Assembly (NCBI RefSeq): GCF_042657065.1
Contig: NZ_JBHSNF010000002.1
Span: 62,001 to 126,000 of the forward strand
Direction: 5' to 3'
Length of the DNA: 64,000 bases
Origin: Rhodanobacter ginsengisoli
GTDB taxonomy: Bacteria > Pseudomonadota > Gammaproteobacteria > Xanthomonadales > Rhodanobacteraceae
The translations under genes were made by a program, and so were the position numbers. Below, piece after piece: positions 35,036 to 44,611 of the stretch. Under the pieces are notes generated by a model. That model did no database searches, was not told the DNA's origin, and was given only the letters and a program-made list of their open reading frames with translations. Positions within the stretch are counted from its first letter, which is position 1, and the number at the start of each line of letters is the position of its first letter.

Positions 35036-36634
35036 ATGTTGGATGCCAACCTCACCGCCCAGTTGAAGGCCTATCTCGAAAAGGTTACCCAGCCGATCGA
35101 GATCGTTGCGTCCCTCGATGACAGCGCAAAGTCGATCGAGCTCAACGAGCTGCTCGGGGAAATCACTGCGCTGTCCGAACGGATCAGCCTGGTCCGCCGC
35201 GATGACAACGAGCGCAAGCCCTCGTTTGCGATCAACCGCGTCGGCAGCGACATCGGCGTGCGCTTCGCCGGTATCCCGATGGGCCACGAATTCACCTCGC
35301 TCGTACTCGCCCTGCTGCAAGTCGGCGGACATCCGTCCAAAGCCGCGGCGGACGTGATCGAGCAGGTCAGGAATCTCGACGGCGACTACCGCTTCGAGAC
35401 CTATTTCTCGCTGTCCTGCCAGAACTGCCCCGACGTGGTGCAGGCGCTGAACCTGATGAGCGTGCTGAACCCGAGGATCCAGCATGTCGCCATCGACGGT
35501 GCGCTGTATCAGGACGAGGTCGACGCGCGCCAGGTGATGTCGGTGCCGACCGTCTACCTCAACGGCGAAGTGTTCGACCAGGGCCGCATGAGCCTGGAGC
35601 AGATCCTGGCGAAGATCGACAACGGCAGCGCCGAGCGTGAAGCCGGCAGGATGCGCAACAAGGAAGCATTCGACGTACTCGTCGTCGGCGGCGGCCCGGC
35701 CGGCGCGGCGGCGGCGATCTATGCCGCGCGCAAGGGTATCCGCACCGGCGTGGCCGCCGAGCGTTTCGGTGGCCAGGTGCTGGACACCATGGGCATCGAG
35801 AACTTCATTTCGGTGCAGCACACCGAGGGGCCGAAGCTGGCCGCGGCACTGGAGCAGCATGTCAGGGACTACGACGTCGACATCATGAACCTGCAGCGCG
35901 CCGACCGGCTGCTGCCGGCGAAAGGTCCCGGCGAGCTGATCGAGATCCAGCTCGCCAATGGCGCCTCGCTGAAATCGAAGAGCGTGATCCTCTCCACCGG
36001 CGCGCGCTGGCGCCAGATGAACGTGCCCGGCGAAGAGCAATACCGCAACAAGGGTGTGGCCTATTGCCCGCATTGCGATGGCCCGCTGTTCAAGGGCAAG
36101 CGCGTGGCGGTGATCGGCGGCGGCAACTCCGGCGTGGAAGCGGCGATCGACCTGGCCGGCATCGTCAGCCACGTCACCCTGATCGAGTTCGACAGCAAGC
36201 TGCGTGCGGACGAAGTCCTGCAGCGCAAGCTGCGCAGCCTGCACAACGTCAGCATCATCCTCAGTGCGCAGACCAGCGAGGTGCTTGGTGACGGCCAGAA
36301 GGTCAACGGCCTGCTCTACACCGATCGCGTCGGCGGCGGCACCGGGCACGTCGAACTCGAAGGCATCTTCGTGCAGATCGGCCTGCTGCCCAACACCGAG
36401 TGGCTGAAGGGCACGCTGGAGCTGTCCGCACGCGGCGAGATCATCATCGACGATCGCGGACAGACCTCGCTGCCCGGCGTGTTCGCCGCCGGCGATGCCA
36501 CCACCGTGCCGTACAAGCAGATCGTGATCGCGATGGGCGCCGGCTCCACCGCCGCGCTGAGCGCATTCGACCACCTGATCCGCAGTCCGCTACCGCTGGC
36601 CGAAACCGCGGAGGCGGAAGCCGAAGCCGCCTGA
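35036..36634 (+). CDS. ahpF: Alkyl hydroperoxide reductase subunit F
   Basis: Flavoprotein disulfide reductase that feeds NADH electrons to AhpC. The 532-residue product has an N-terminal double-thioredoxin domain with CxxC in YFSLSCQNCPDVVQ, then a thioredoxin-reductase module with the FAD loop VVGGGPAGAAAAIYAARKG, redox-active VAYCPHCDGPLFKG, the NAD loop VIGGGNSGVEAA, and the GVFAAGDATTVPYKQI FAD contact. The C-terminus ends in an Ala/Glu tail (AETAEAEAEAA). Confidence 0.98.
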   Translation: MLDANLTAQLKAYLEKVTQPIEIVASLDDSAKSIELNELLGEITALSERISLVRRDDNERKPSFAINRVGSDIGVRFAGIPMGHEFTSLVLALLQVGGHPSKAAADVIEQVRNLDGDYRFETYFSLSCQNCPDVVQALNLMSVLNPRIQHVAIDGALYQDEVDARQVMSVPTVYLNGEVFDQGRMSLEQILAKIDNGSAEREAGRMRNKEAFDVLVVGGGPAGAAAAIYAARKGIRTGVAAERFGGQVLDTMGIENFISVQHTEGPKLAAALEQHVRDYDVDIMNLQRADRLLPAKGPGELIEIQLANGASLKSKSVILSTGARWRQMNVPGEEQYRNKGVAYCPHCDGPLFKGKRVAVIGGGNSGVEAAIDLAGIVSHVTLIEFDSKLRADEVLQRKLRSLHNVSIILSAQTSEVLGDGQKVNGLLYTDRVGGGTGHVELEGIFVQIGLLPNTEWLKGTLELSARGEIIIDDRGQTSLPGVFAAGDATTVPYKQIVIAMGAGSTAALSAFDHLIRSPLPLAETAEAEAEAA

Positions 36635-36801
36635 GCGACTGCGCAGCCCGCTGCCCCGTACCCGGATCCCGGCGCGCCGGGCACGGGCGCGGGTGCGTGA
36701 CACGGCGCAGCGACCAGGACGGGATCTCGCGATGATCGCGATAGCCGTTCCGCGCATGCGGCTCTTGGGTTTCGTCGCCATCGCCGGCATATCCGTCTCC
36801 C

Positions 36802-37626
36802 ATGAGCCCACTGCAGCAATTCATCCAGGCCCACCCGCGCCTGTTCGTGTTGACCGGCGCCGGTTGCAGCACCGACTCCGGCATCCCGGACTATCGCGAT
36901 CGGGACGGTGAGTGGAAACGCGCGCCGCCGGTGAACTACCTCGCCTTCATGCACGAGCCGGCCACCCGCCGACGTTACTGGGCGCGCAGCATGATCGGCT
37001 GGCGACGCATCGGCGGCGCCCGGCCCAACGCGACGCATCGCGCGCTGGTCCGGCTGGAGCAGCGTGGCCAGGTCGAACTGCTGGTCACCCAGAATGTGGA
37101 CCGCCTGCACCAGCGTGCCGGCAGCGAACGGGTGATCGACCTGCACGGGCGCCTCGACGAGGTGCGCTGCATGAACTGCGTCTGGCGGCTCGGCCGCCAC
37201 GATTTCCAGCACCTGCTGATCGAACGCAACCCGGCCTGGTTGCACCTGGACGCGGCCGCCGCACCCGACGGCGACGCGGATCTGGAGCACGCGGACTTTG
37301 CGGATTTCGATGTGCCGCCCTGCCCGTTCTGCGGCGGCATCGTGAAGCCGGACGTGGTGTTCTTCGGCGAGAACGTGCCGCGCGAGCGAGTGGATGCAGC
37401 GACACGCGCGTGGCAGGCGGCCGACGCGGTGCTGGTGCTGGGTTCCTCGCTGATGGTCTATTCCGGCTACCGCTTCGTGAACGCCGCGGCGCGCGCGGGC
37501 AAGCCGGTGGCGGCGGTGACCCTCGGGCGCACCCGCGCCGATCCACTGCTCACCCTGAAGATCGACGCGCCCTGCGACCAGACGCTGGCGTTTCTCCATC
37601 CGGCGGATCCGCCGGTCACGAGCTGA
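36802..37626 (+). CDS. Sir2-family NAD-dependent protein deacylase
   Basis: A 274-residue sirtuin. NAD site GAGCSTDSGIPDYRDRDGEW, TQNVDRLH, catalytic His in VIDLHGRLDEV, and a zinc site from two pairs CMNC and CPFC. The presence of an 'extra' WKRAPPVNYLAFMH segment resembles class II (SIRT4-like) sirtuins. Removes acyl groups from protein lysines. Tail-to-tail overlap of 11 bp with the beta-lactamase gene. Confidence 0.92.
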   Translation: MSPLQQFIQAHPRLFVLTGAGCSTDSGIPDYRDRDGEWKRAPPVNYLAFMHEPATRRRYWARSMIGWRRIGGARPNATHRALVRLEQRGQVELLVTQNVDRLHQRAGSERVIDLHGRLDEVRCMNCVWRLGRHDFQHLLIERNPAWLHLDAAAAPDGDADLEHADFADFDVPPCPFCGGIVKPDVVFFGENVPRERVDAATRAWQAADAVLVLGSSLMVYSGYRFVNAAARAGKPVAAVTLGRTRADPLLTLKIDAPCDQTLAFLHPADPPVTS

Positions 37627-38530
37627 TGGCACCGACGCGGGCACCACCCGGCCCGGCCTGGATCGACGCGGCGATGCGCCCGACCTCGGCCAGCACGGCA
37701 TGGCGTCCGTCGGCATCGGCCGGCGATTCCGCGTAGTACGCCGTCACCAGCAACGGCTTGCGCTGCGGCGGCCACAGGATCGCGACGTCGTTGGTCTCGC
37801 CGTGGGCGCCACTGCCGGTCTTGTCGCCCCCCGTCCAGCCGGCCGGCACCCCGGCGCGCAGCTGGGTGCTGCCGGTGCTGCAGCCACGCAGCCATGCGAG
37901 CAGCTGCGCGCGCGAGGCCGGAGACAGCACACCGTCCAGCAGCAGCCGTTGCATGGTGTCGAGCATGGCGTTCGGCGTGGTGGTGTCGCGGAGGTCTCCG
38001 GGGCTGCCCATGTTGAGATCGGGCTCGATGCGATCGAGCCGGGTCACCGGATCGCCCAGGCTACGCACGAATGCCGTCAACGCGGCCGGGCCACCCAGAC
38101 TGGCCAGCAGCAGGTTGGCGGCGGTGTTGTCGCTCAGCGTGATCGCCGCCTGGCACAGCTCGTCCACGCGCATGCCGGGCGCACCGACGCGGCGACGGGT
38201 CACCGGCGCATAGGCCAGCAGCGCGTCCGGTCCGAACACGATGTGCCGATCCGGATGCTCTGCCCCACGATCGACGCGCGCCAGCACCGCGGCCACCGCC
38301 AGCAGCTTGAACGTGCTGCACATCAGGAAACGCTGATCGCCACGATGCGCGATGCGACGCCCGCTGCCACTATCGAGTATCGCCACGCCAAGCCGCCCAC
38401 CGTGGCGGCGCTCCAGCGCGGTCAGCCGCGTGACCGCGTCGTCGGCCTCGACCGTCATTGCAAACACGGGGCCGAGGGCCAGCATCGAGGCACCCGTCAA
38501 GGCGGTTTTCAGCAGGTCGCGGCGATTCAT
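37616..38530 (-). CDS. Class A beta-lactamase, probably Tat-exported
   Basis: A 304-residue serine beta-lactamase. The signal peptide carries twin arginines (MNRRDLLKTALTGASMLALG). Active-site motifs are all present: STFK (catalytic Ser), SDN, EPDLN of the omega loop (general-base Glu), and KTG in GGDKTGSGAHGETNDVAIL. The N-terminal maturation site is A-like (PVFAMTVEA). Typical chromosomal enzyme of this group of bacteria; substrate range cannot be read from the motifs. AAGGTGA precedes the ATG. Confidence 0.94.
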   Translation of the reverse strand: MNRRDLLKTALTGASMLALGPVFAMTVEADDAVTRLTALERRHGGRLGVAILDSGSGRRIAHRGDQRFLMCSTFKLLAVAAVLARVDRGAEHPDRHIVFGPDALLAYAPVTRRRVGAPGMRVDELCQAAITLSDNTAANLLLASLGGPAALTAFVRSLGDPVTRLDRIEPDLNMGSPGDLRDTTTPNAMLDTMQRLLLDGVLSPASRAQLLAWLRGCSTGSTQLRAGVPAGWTGGDKTGSGAHGETNDVAILWPPQRKPLLVTAYYAESPADADGRHAVLAEVGRIAASIQAGPGGARVGAISS

Positions 38531-38808
38531 CGGGTCACCTTTTCAGCAGCGGGGAATGACGGCGCACGGCGTGCGCCAACCACCGTATCCTGGCGACTGC
38601 CGCGGACCTTTCGACGCCGAAGATGTGGCAAAGATCGGGCAGCGTCACCGTCGGTGCAACCCCGCGCACTCATCCTCCCCCGTGCGCTAACTTGCCGCGC
38701 TGCTGCCGTCCAGTACCTGCGCTTCCATGCCGCAGTTGCTGATGCGGCAGGTTGTCGCGACAGCCTCTTTGAAGCCGGTTCGCCGCAGAGCCGCCTGTCT
38801 GGCGGGCA

Positions 38809-38814
38809 TACAAT
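38809..38814 (+). promoter_or_regulatory. TACAAT -10 element abutting the cytochrome gene
   Basis: TACAAT ends only a few bases before ATGATG (38818), so a transcript starting about 7 bases after it would be nearly leaderless. No clear -35 is seen. Confidence 0.35.
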
Positions 38815-38817
38815 GCA

Positions 38818-39591
38818 ATGATGACCACGTCATCCCCATTGCGCCGGCTTGCATCACCGGCGGCTGCCCTCCTGCTGGCGTGCGGCCTGGGCGGCCCGAC
38901 GGCATCGGCGATGGAAGCCCAGGCCGCCGTCGCCACCCATCCACCGGTTCCCGACACGATCCAGCAACGCGCCATGGCCTGTACCAGCTGCCATGGCGTG
39001 CATGGCGAGGGTTCCGCCGGCAGCGAGGGTGCGCCGCGCCTGGCCGGCAAACCGGCCGGCTACCTGCTCGAGCAATTGCGCTACTTCCAGAAAGGCCAGC
39101 GCAAGCATGCGGCGATGGAATACGTGGTGCGCCAGCTCGACCTGGCCTACTTGCGCGAGCTCGCCGAGTACTTTTCCAGCCAGCAGGTGCCTTACCGCCC
39201 GCAGCCGGTCCCGGCGGTCTCCGCACAGACGCTGCAACGGGGACAGCGACTGGTCGAACATGGCGATCCGGGCATCGGGGTGCCGGCGTGCACCAGCTGT
39301 CACGGCAGCCGGCTCACTGGCGTGCAGCCGATGATGCCGGGCCTGATGGGCCTGTCCTACGACTACATCGCCACCGAACTGACGTCGTGGCGCACGAATA
39401 CCCGCGCCGCCAAGGAGCCCTATTGCATGGGCATCGTCGCCAATCGCATGCGCGAGACGGACGTCGCCGCGGTGGCCGCGTGGCTGGCCAGCCGCGAGCC
39501 GCCCGCCGACATGCACCCGATCCCGGCCAGCGCACAGACCGAACCGCTGCCGGGATGGTGCGTGATGGGCGAGAGTGGAGTGGACCCATGA
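38818..39591 (+). CDS. Dihaem cytochrome c (c4-like), exported
   Basis: 257 residues: signal peptide (PAAALLLACGLGGPTASAME), two c-type haem sites CTSCHGVHGEGSAG and CTSCHGSRLTGVQP in duplicated cytochrome c folds. Periplasmic electron carrier. The stop overlaps the ATG of the next gene (ATGA), so the two cytochromes are one transcript. No dehydrogenase gene adjoins. Confidence 0.9.
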   Translation: MMTTSSPLRRLASPAAALLLACGLGGPTASAMEAQAAVATHPPVPDTIQQRAMACTSCHGVHGEGSAGSEGAPRLAGKPAGYLLEQLRYFQKGQRKHAAMEYVVRQLDLAYLRELAEYFSSQQVPYRPQPVPAVSAQTLQRGQRLVEHGDPGIGVPACTSCHGSRLTGVQPMMPGLMGLSYDYIATELTSWRTNTRAAKEPYCMGIVANRMRETDVAAVAAWLASREPPADMHPIPASAQTEPLPGWCVMGESGVDP

Positions 39592-40883
39592 AGATGCTGC
39601 GTCGAGCCGTCCTGCTGCTGGTGCTGCTTGCCCTGGCGCTGCTGCTGTGGCGTCACTACGCTGGCGGCGCCAGGCCGCAGCAACCGTCGCCGGCGCTACG
39701 CCAGGCCGAGACCGCCACGTTGCACGATCCCGAACGCATCGCCCGCGGCGCATACCTGGCCACGGTCGGCGATTGTGCCGCCTGTCACACGATGCAGGGC
39801 GGCCCGCGCTACGCCGGTGGGCGTGCCTTGACCACGCCGTTCGGCGACGTGCCGGCACCGAACATCACACCGGACCCGGACACCGGGCTCGGCAAGTGGA
39901 GCTTCGAGGATTTCTGGCAGGCCCTGCACGAAGGCAGGGGTCGCCATGGCGAACTGCTGTATCCGGTGTTTTCGTACACCTCGTTCACCCGCGTCACCCG
40001 CGACGATGCGCTGGCGATCTTTGCCTATCTGCAGTCGTTGCCCGCGACGCCACAGCCAGCCACGCCGCTGGGCCTGGAGTTTCCCTACAACGTGCGCAGC
40101 AGCCTAATCGCATGGCGCGCGCTGTACTTCAAGCCGGGCGTGTTTCGGCCCGATCCGGCCAGGTCGGCCACGTGGAATCGGGGCGCCTACCTGGTCGAGG
40201 GCCTGGGCCACTGCAACGAATGCCACGCCGCACGCAATGCGCTCGGCGGCATCGAAAACGATGGACAGCTGAGCGGCGGCCGTATCCCGCAGCAGGGCTG
40301 GTACGCGCCGGACCTCAGCACCCGCAAGGGCGGTGGCCTGGAAGGCTGGAGCGAACAGGATATCGTCGACCTGCTCAAGCGCGGCCAGTCGGCCAGGGGA
40401 GCGGCGTTCGGGCCGATGGCCAACGTGGTGAGCCAGAGCACCCAGCACCTGACCGACGCGGACCTGCACGCGATGGCGATCTACCTGCAATCGCTGCCGC
40501 CACCGGCCCCGGCCGCAGCCGCCCCGGTCACGCCCTTGTCCGCGACGAGTGCCCGCAACGGCCAGAGAATCTACGCGCGGCATTGTGCGGACTGCCATGG
40601 CACGGATGGCAACGGCGTGGCCGGCATCTATCCGCCGCTCAACGGCAACACCTCGGTGAACGAGCCGACCGGCATCAACGCGATCCGCACCGTGCTGCTC
40701 GGCGGCTTCCCGCCCGTCACCGCAGGCAATCGACGGCCCTATTCGATGCCGCCCTACGCCGGGCCGCTGAGCGATCAGGACGTCGCCGACGTCGTCAGCT
40801 ACATCCGCCAATCCTGGTCGAACAAGGCACCGGCGGTCACCCCGGCCGACGTCAGCACGCTGCGGCACACGCCGAACGACTGA
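39588..40883 (+). CDS. Trihaem cytochrome c (alcohol/gluconate dehydrogenase-type subunit)
   Basis: A 431-residue protein with an N-terminal anchor (LLLVLLALALLLWRHYAGG) and three c-haem motifs, CAACH (in TVGDCAACHTMQGG), CNECH (in GLGHCNECHAARNAL) and CADCH (in YARHCADCHGTDGNG). This is the layout of the membrane cytochrome subunit of periplasmic alcohol, gluconate or sorbitol dehydrogenases, passing electrons to the quinone pool. The expected PQQ or FAD catalytic partner is not adjacent. Confidence 0.9.
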   Translation: MKMLRRAVLLLVLLALALLLWRHYAGGARPQQPSPALRQAETATLHDPERIARGAYLATVGDCAACHTMQGGPRYAGGRALTTPFGDVPAPNITPDPDTGLGKWSFEDFWQALHEGRGRHGELLYPVFSYTSFTRVTRDDALAIFAYLQSLPATPQPATPLGLEFPYNVRSSLIAWRALYFKPGVFRPDPARSATWNRGAYLVEGLGHCNECHAARNALGGIENDGQLSGGRIPQQGWYAPDLSTRKGGGLEGWSEQDIVDLLKRGQSARGAAFGPMANVVSQSTQHLTDADLHAMAIYLQSLPPPAPAAAAPVTPLSATSARNGQRIYARHCADCHGTDGNGVAGIYPPLNGNTSVNEPTGINAIRTVLLGGFPPVTAGNRRPYSMPPYAGPLSDQDVADVVSYIRQSWSNKAPAVTPADVSTLRHTPND

Positions 40884-40927
40884 TGCGGCGCGACGGCGCC
40901 GGAGCCTGAAGGCATGCGCCTGTCACC

Positions 40928-43459
40928 TCAGGAGGCCTGCGACAGATAGCCCGAGGTCACCCCCAGCCCCGAGGCCGCCACCTGCGCGGGGGTGCCCTGC
41001 ACCACCAGTCGACCGCCTTCGTCGCCGGCGCCCGGGCCCATGTCGATGACCCAGTCGCCGGCGCCGATCACGCGCAGGTCGTGCTCGACCAGGATCACCG
41101 TGTGGCCGGCGTCGACCAGGCCATGGAGCTGCGTCATCAGCCGATCGACATCGGCCGGATGCAGGCCGTTGGTCGGTTCGTCCAGCACATACAGGGTGTG
41201 GCCACGCTGCTGACGCTGCAGCTCGGTGGCCAGCTTGATCCGCTGCGCCTCGCCACCGGACAACTCGGTGGCAGGCTGGCCCAGTCGCAGGTAGCCCAGC
41301 CCCACCTGGCGCAGCGTCGACAGCGCGCGCGCCAACGCCGGCACCTCGTCGCCGAAGAAGTCGGCCGCGGCATCCACGGTCAGGGCCAGCACCTGGGCAA
41401 TATTCTTTTCGCGCCAACGGATCGCCAGCGTGTCGTCGTTGTAGCGCGCGCCGTGGCAAGTCGGGCACGGCGCATACACCGACGGCAGGAACAGCAGGCC
41501 GACCGACACGAAGCCCTCGCCCTCGCAGGTGGCGCAGCGGCCCTTGGCCACGTTGAATGAAAACCGGCCGATGTCGTACTTGCGCCGGCGCGCCTCGATC
41601 GTGGCCGCGAACAGCTTGCGCACCTGGTCGAACAGACCGGTATAGGTGGCCAGGTTGGACCGCGGCGTTCGGCCGATCGGCTTCTGGTCCACCTGCACCA
41701 GCCGCGTGACGATCTCCATCCCCGCCACGATGCGGCCGCCGGCCGGTGCCGGCGCCTCCCCGCCGGGCAGCTCATCGCCCTCGTCGTCCGCGACGTGGCG
41801 CATGCCCAGGTGGGCGCTGACCAGCTCCACCAGGGCCTGGCTGACCAGGCTGGACTTGCCCGCACCGGAAACACCGCTGACCGTGGTCATCGCGCCCAGC
41901 GGAAAGGCCGTGTCCAGACCCTGCACGTTGTTGCGCTCGATGCCTTCCAGCCGCAGCCAGCCGAGCGGCTCGCGCGGCGTGCGCGGCGACGGCCCCATCG
42001 CCTCGAACAGGTAGCGACGGGTATGCGAAGCGGCACAATTCTGCAGGCCCGCGAGCGGACCGCTGTAGAGCACCCGCCCGCCCTGCTCGCCCGCCTCGGG
42101 GCCGATGTCGACGATCCACTCGGCGGCGCGGATCACGTCCAGCGCGTGCTCGACCACGAACACCGAATTGCCGCCCGCCTTGAGTCGTGCCAGTGCGCGC
42201 AGCAGCGCCTCAGTATCCGCCGGATGCAGGCCGGCCGAGGGTTCGTCCAGCACATAGACCACACCGAACAGCTGCGCCCGCAACTGCGTCGCCAGGCGCA
42301 ACCGCTGCAGCTCGCCGGGCGACAACGTGGGCGTGCTGCGATCCAGCGACAGGTAACCCAGCCCCAGGTCCGCCAGCGTATCGATCCGCGCGCACACGTC
42401 CGCCGCGACGCGACGCGCCACCAGCGCCTTCTCCGGATGCGCCGCATCGTCCACGCCCGCGCCTTCGGCTGCCGCACGCAACCGCGCGGCGAGCTGGCGC
42501 AGCGGCAACCGCGAGGCGGAGGCGATGTCGATCCCGCCGAAGGTCACCGCCAGCGCCTCGCGTCGCAACCGCTTGCCAGCGCAGGTGGGGCACGCGCTGG
42601 CCACCATGTAGCGCGCCACGCGCTGCTTGATGGCGGCGCTCTCGCTGTGCGCAAAGGTGTGCATCACGTATTCGCGGGCGCCGACATAGGTACCCTTGTA
42701 GTTGCCGGGCTCGCCGTGCGCATATGCAGCCCGCGCTACCTCGGGGGCCACGTCGCGGTACACCGGCACCACGGGCTGCTCGGTGGTGAACAGGATCCAG
42801 TCGCGCTCCGCCTGCGGCAGTTCGCGCCACGGGCAGTCCACGTCGTAGCCCAGGGTCACCAGGATGTCGCGGTAGTTCTTGCCCTGCCAGCCTTGCGGCC
42901 AGGCGGCGATGGCGCGCTCGCGGATGCTCAGCGCGGGATCGGGCACCAGCGAGGCCTCGGTTGCATCGAACACCTTGCCCAGCCCGTGACAGTCCGGGCA
43001 GGCACCCGCCGGGGTATTCGGCGAGAACGCGTCGGACTCCAGCAACGCCCGCCCCGCCGGGTAATCGCCGGCACGCGAATACAGCATGCGCAAGGCATTG
43101 GAGATGGTGCTGAGGCTGCCCACGCTGGAGCGCGCGCTGCCCCCGCCACGACTCTGCTGCAGGGCCACCGCTGGCGGCAGGCCGTCGATCGCATCGACAT
43201 CGGGGACACCGGCCTGCTCGATCAGCCGCCGCGCATACGGTGCCACCGACTCGAAGTAGCGCCGCTGCGCCTCGGCATACACCGTGCCGAACGCCAGCGA
43301 CGACTTGCCCGAACCGGACACCCCGGTGAACACCACCAGCGCATCGCGCGGGATATCCAGATCGATATTCGCCAGGTTGTGCTCGCGCGCCCCGCGCACG
43401 CTTACGCAGCCATTGTCGCCCGGCGTGTCGGCGGGTGAAGGCGGGGCTTGGATGGACAT
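40928..43459 (-). CDS. UvrA-like ABC ATPase (UvrA2 type)
   Basis: An 843-residue, two-ABC protein. First Walker A GVSGSGKSSLAFGTVYAEA, zinc module cysteines CPDCHGLGK and CPTCAGKRL, second Walker A GVSGAGKSSLV, CATCEGEGFVSVGL and CPTCHGARYNDDTL, and signature LSGGEAQRIKLATELQ. It is about 100 residues shorter than housekeeping UvrA (about 940), consistent with class II UvrA that lacks the UvrB-binding domain. Such proteins protect against DNA-binding drugs or export them. Start MSIQAPPS at 43459. Confidence 0.85.
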   Translation of the reverse strand: MSIQAPPSPADTPGDNGCVSVRGAREHNLANIDLDIPRDALVVFTGVSGSGKSSLAFGTVYAEAQRRYFESVAPYARRLIEQAGVPDVDAIDGLPPAVALQQSRGGGSARSSVGSLSTISNALRMLYSRAGDYPAGRALLESDAFSPNTPAGACPDCHGLGKVFDATEASLVPDPALSIRERAIAAWPQGWQGKNYRDILVTLGYDVDCPWRELPQAERDWILFTTEQPVVPVYRDVAPEVARAAYAHGEPGNYKGTYVGAREYVMHTFAHSESAAIKQRVARYMVASACPTCAGKRLRREALAVTFGGIDIASASRLPLRQLAARLRAAAEGAGVDDAAHPEKALVARRVAADVCARIDTLADLGLGYLSLDRSTPTLSPGELQRLRLATQLRAQLFGVVYVLDEPSAGLHPADTEALLRALARLKAGGNSVFVVEHALDVIRAAEWIVDIGPEAGEQGGRVLYSGPLAGLQNCAASHTRRYLFEAMGPSPRTPREPLGWLRLEGIERNNVQGLDTAFPLGAMTTVSGVSGAGKSSLVSQALVELVSAHLGMRHVADDEGDELPGGEAPAPAGGRIVAGMEIVTRLVQVDQKPIGRTPRSNLATYTGLFDQVRKLFAATIEARRRKYDIGRFSFNVAKGRCATCEGEGFVSVGLLFLPSVYAPCPTCHGARYNDDTLAIRWREKNIAQVLALTVDAAADFFGDEVPALARALSTLRQVGLGYLRLGQPATELSGGEAQRIKLATELQRQQRGHTLYVLDEPTNGLHPADVDRLMTQLHGLVDAGHTVILVEHDLRVIGAGDWVIDMGPGAGDEGGRLVVQGTPAQVAASGLGVTSGYLSQAS

Positions 43460-43847
43460 CGGCGGACTCCCGGCAGCGGATCGTGGCCGCCACGACAATG
43501 CGACCAAAGCCGTTGATTGTAGTGGGCTGGCCAGACCCGCTGCGGCAGCGGCTTCTGCCGCTGGGAATCTGCCGCTCGGATGCTGGCGCCTGCGACGATC
43601 GTCCAGCCGTCGGGAACGTGCCGAGCGAGGGTTGTCGTTCGCTCACGCCTTCTTGAACCGCACGAACAACAAGCCGCCGATGAGCAGGCCGATCGGCAGC
43701 GTGATCAACGGGATTCGACACGGGATGTCGACCCTGCTCTCCCCCGATCGACGCTCGTGAGCCGGTCGATTGACCGCACCCGGACAGAGGCGGAAACTGC
43801 CACACGGGAGCCCGGGAGCCGTCTTGCATCAACGCGGGGAGGCTGTC
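43460..43847. other. 388-bp gap; possible minus-strand remnant
   Basis: No gene supported. On the minus strand one frame ends IPLITLPIGLLIGGLLFVRF-KKA at 43643, a plausible membrane helix and stop, but I see no start codon or ribosome site. It may be a decayed fragment or chance. Confidence 0.3.
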
Positions 43848-44414
43848 ATGCAAACAAGAGATCTGATCATCCGATTCACCGTCGCCACCACCATGCTGGT
43901 CGCTGCCGGTGGCCTTCAGGCCGCCGGCAAGAAGGCGCCGACGGACGCACAAATGATCGCAAGTGCGATGCACGCCGCACCCGCACACGTGGCCAGGAAC
44001 GCGACGATCGTGGCAATAGGTGCGGACGGCAAGATGCGCACGCTGCGCAAGGGCAGCAACGGTTTCACCTGCATGCCGGACAGCCCGGCCACGCCGGGCC
44101 CCGACCCCATGTGCATGGACGCCAACGCCATGGCATGGGCGAATGCGTGGATAGCGCACCAGCCTCCGCCGGCCGGCAAGCTCGGCGTGATGTACATGCT
44201 TCAAGGCGGCACGGATGCAAGCAATACCGATCCGTACGCGACGAAACCGGAAGCGGGCAACCACTGGATCAAGACCGGACCACATTTCATGATCGTGGGC
44301 GCGGACCAGAGTTTCTATGACATGTACCCGAAGAGCGCCGAGCCGGATACCTCCGCTCCGTACGTGATGTGGGCGGACACGCCGTACCAGCACCTGATGG
44401 CACCGATCAAGTGA
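43848..44414 (+). CDS. Exported protein of unknown function
   Basis: 188 residues with a signal peptide (FTVATTMLVAAGGLQAA). Mature part has two Cys/Met-bearing stretches (FTCMPDSPATPGPDPMCMD) and a conserved-looking C-terminus with HWIKTGPHFMIVGADQSFYD and APYVMWADTPYQHLMAPIK. I do not recognise a family with certainty. GGGGAGG lies 5 bases before the ATG. Confidence 0.8.
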   Translation: MQTRDLIIRFTVATTMLVAAGGLQAAGKKAPTDAQMIASAMHAAPAHVARNATIVAIGADGKMRTLRKGSNGFTCMPDSPATPGPDPMCMDANAMAWANAWIAHQPPPAGKLGVMYMLQGGTDASNTDPYATKPEAGNHWIKTGPHFMIVGADQSFYDMYPKSAEPDTSAPYVMWADTPYQHLMAPIK

Positions 44415-44611
44415 GGCAGTTGCGTTGATCGCTGTCGACCGGCCTGCGCAGCACGCAGGTCGGTCGCAACGGTTGTGCACCGGCGATGCCGGCCTCCCCA
44501 CCGATCGCGGGAAGCCGGCTTTCGTCGCCACCGGCACGGCAACCGCGAAGCCCGATTCTTCCGGCACCAGGGACGATCACTCGCCCTCCGGTTCGAGCGC
44601 GTATTTCCAAC

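Noticed and set aside
43643..43800. Minus-strand frame ending in a hydrophobic helix (IPLITLPIGLLIGG) near uvrA2
   Set aside because: No start codon or ribosome site; too short to support as a gene, recorded only as a gap note.
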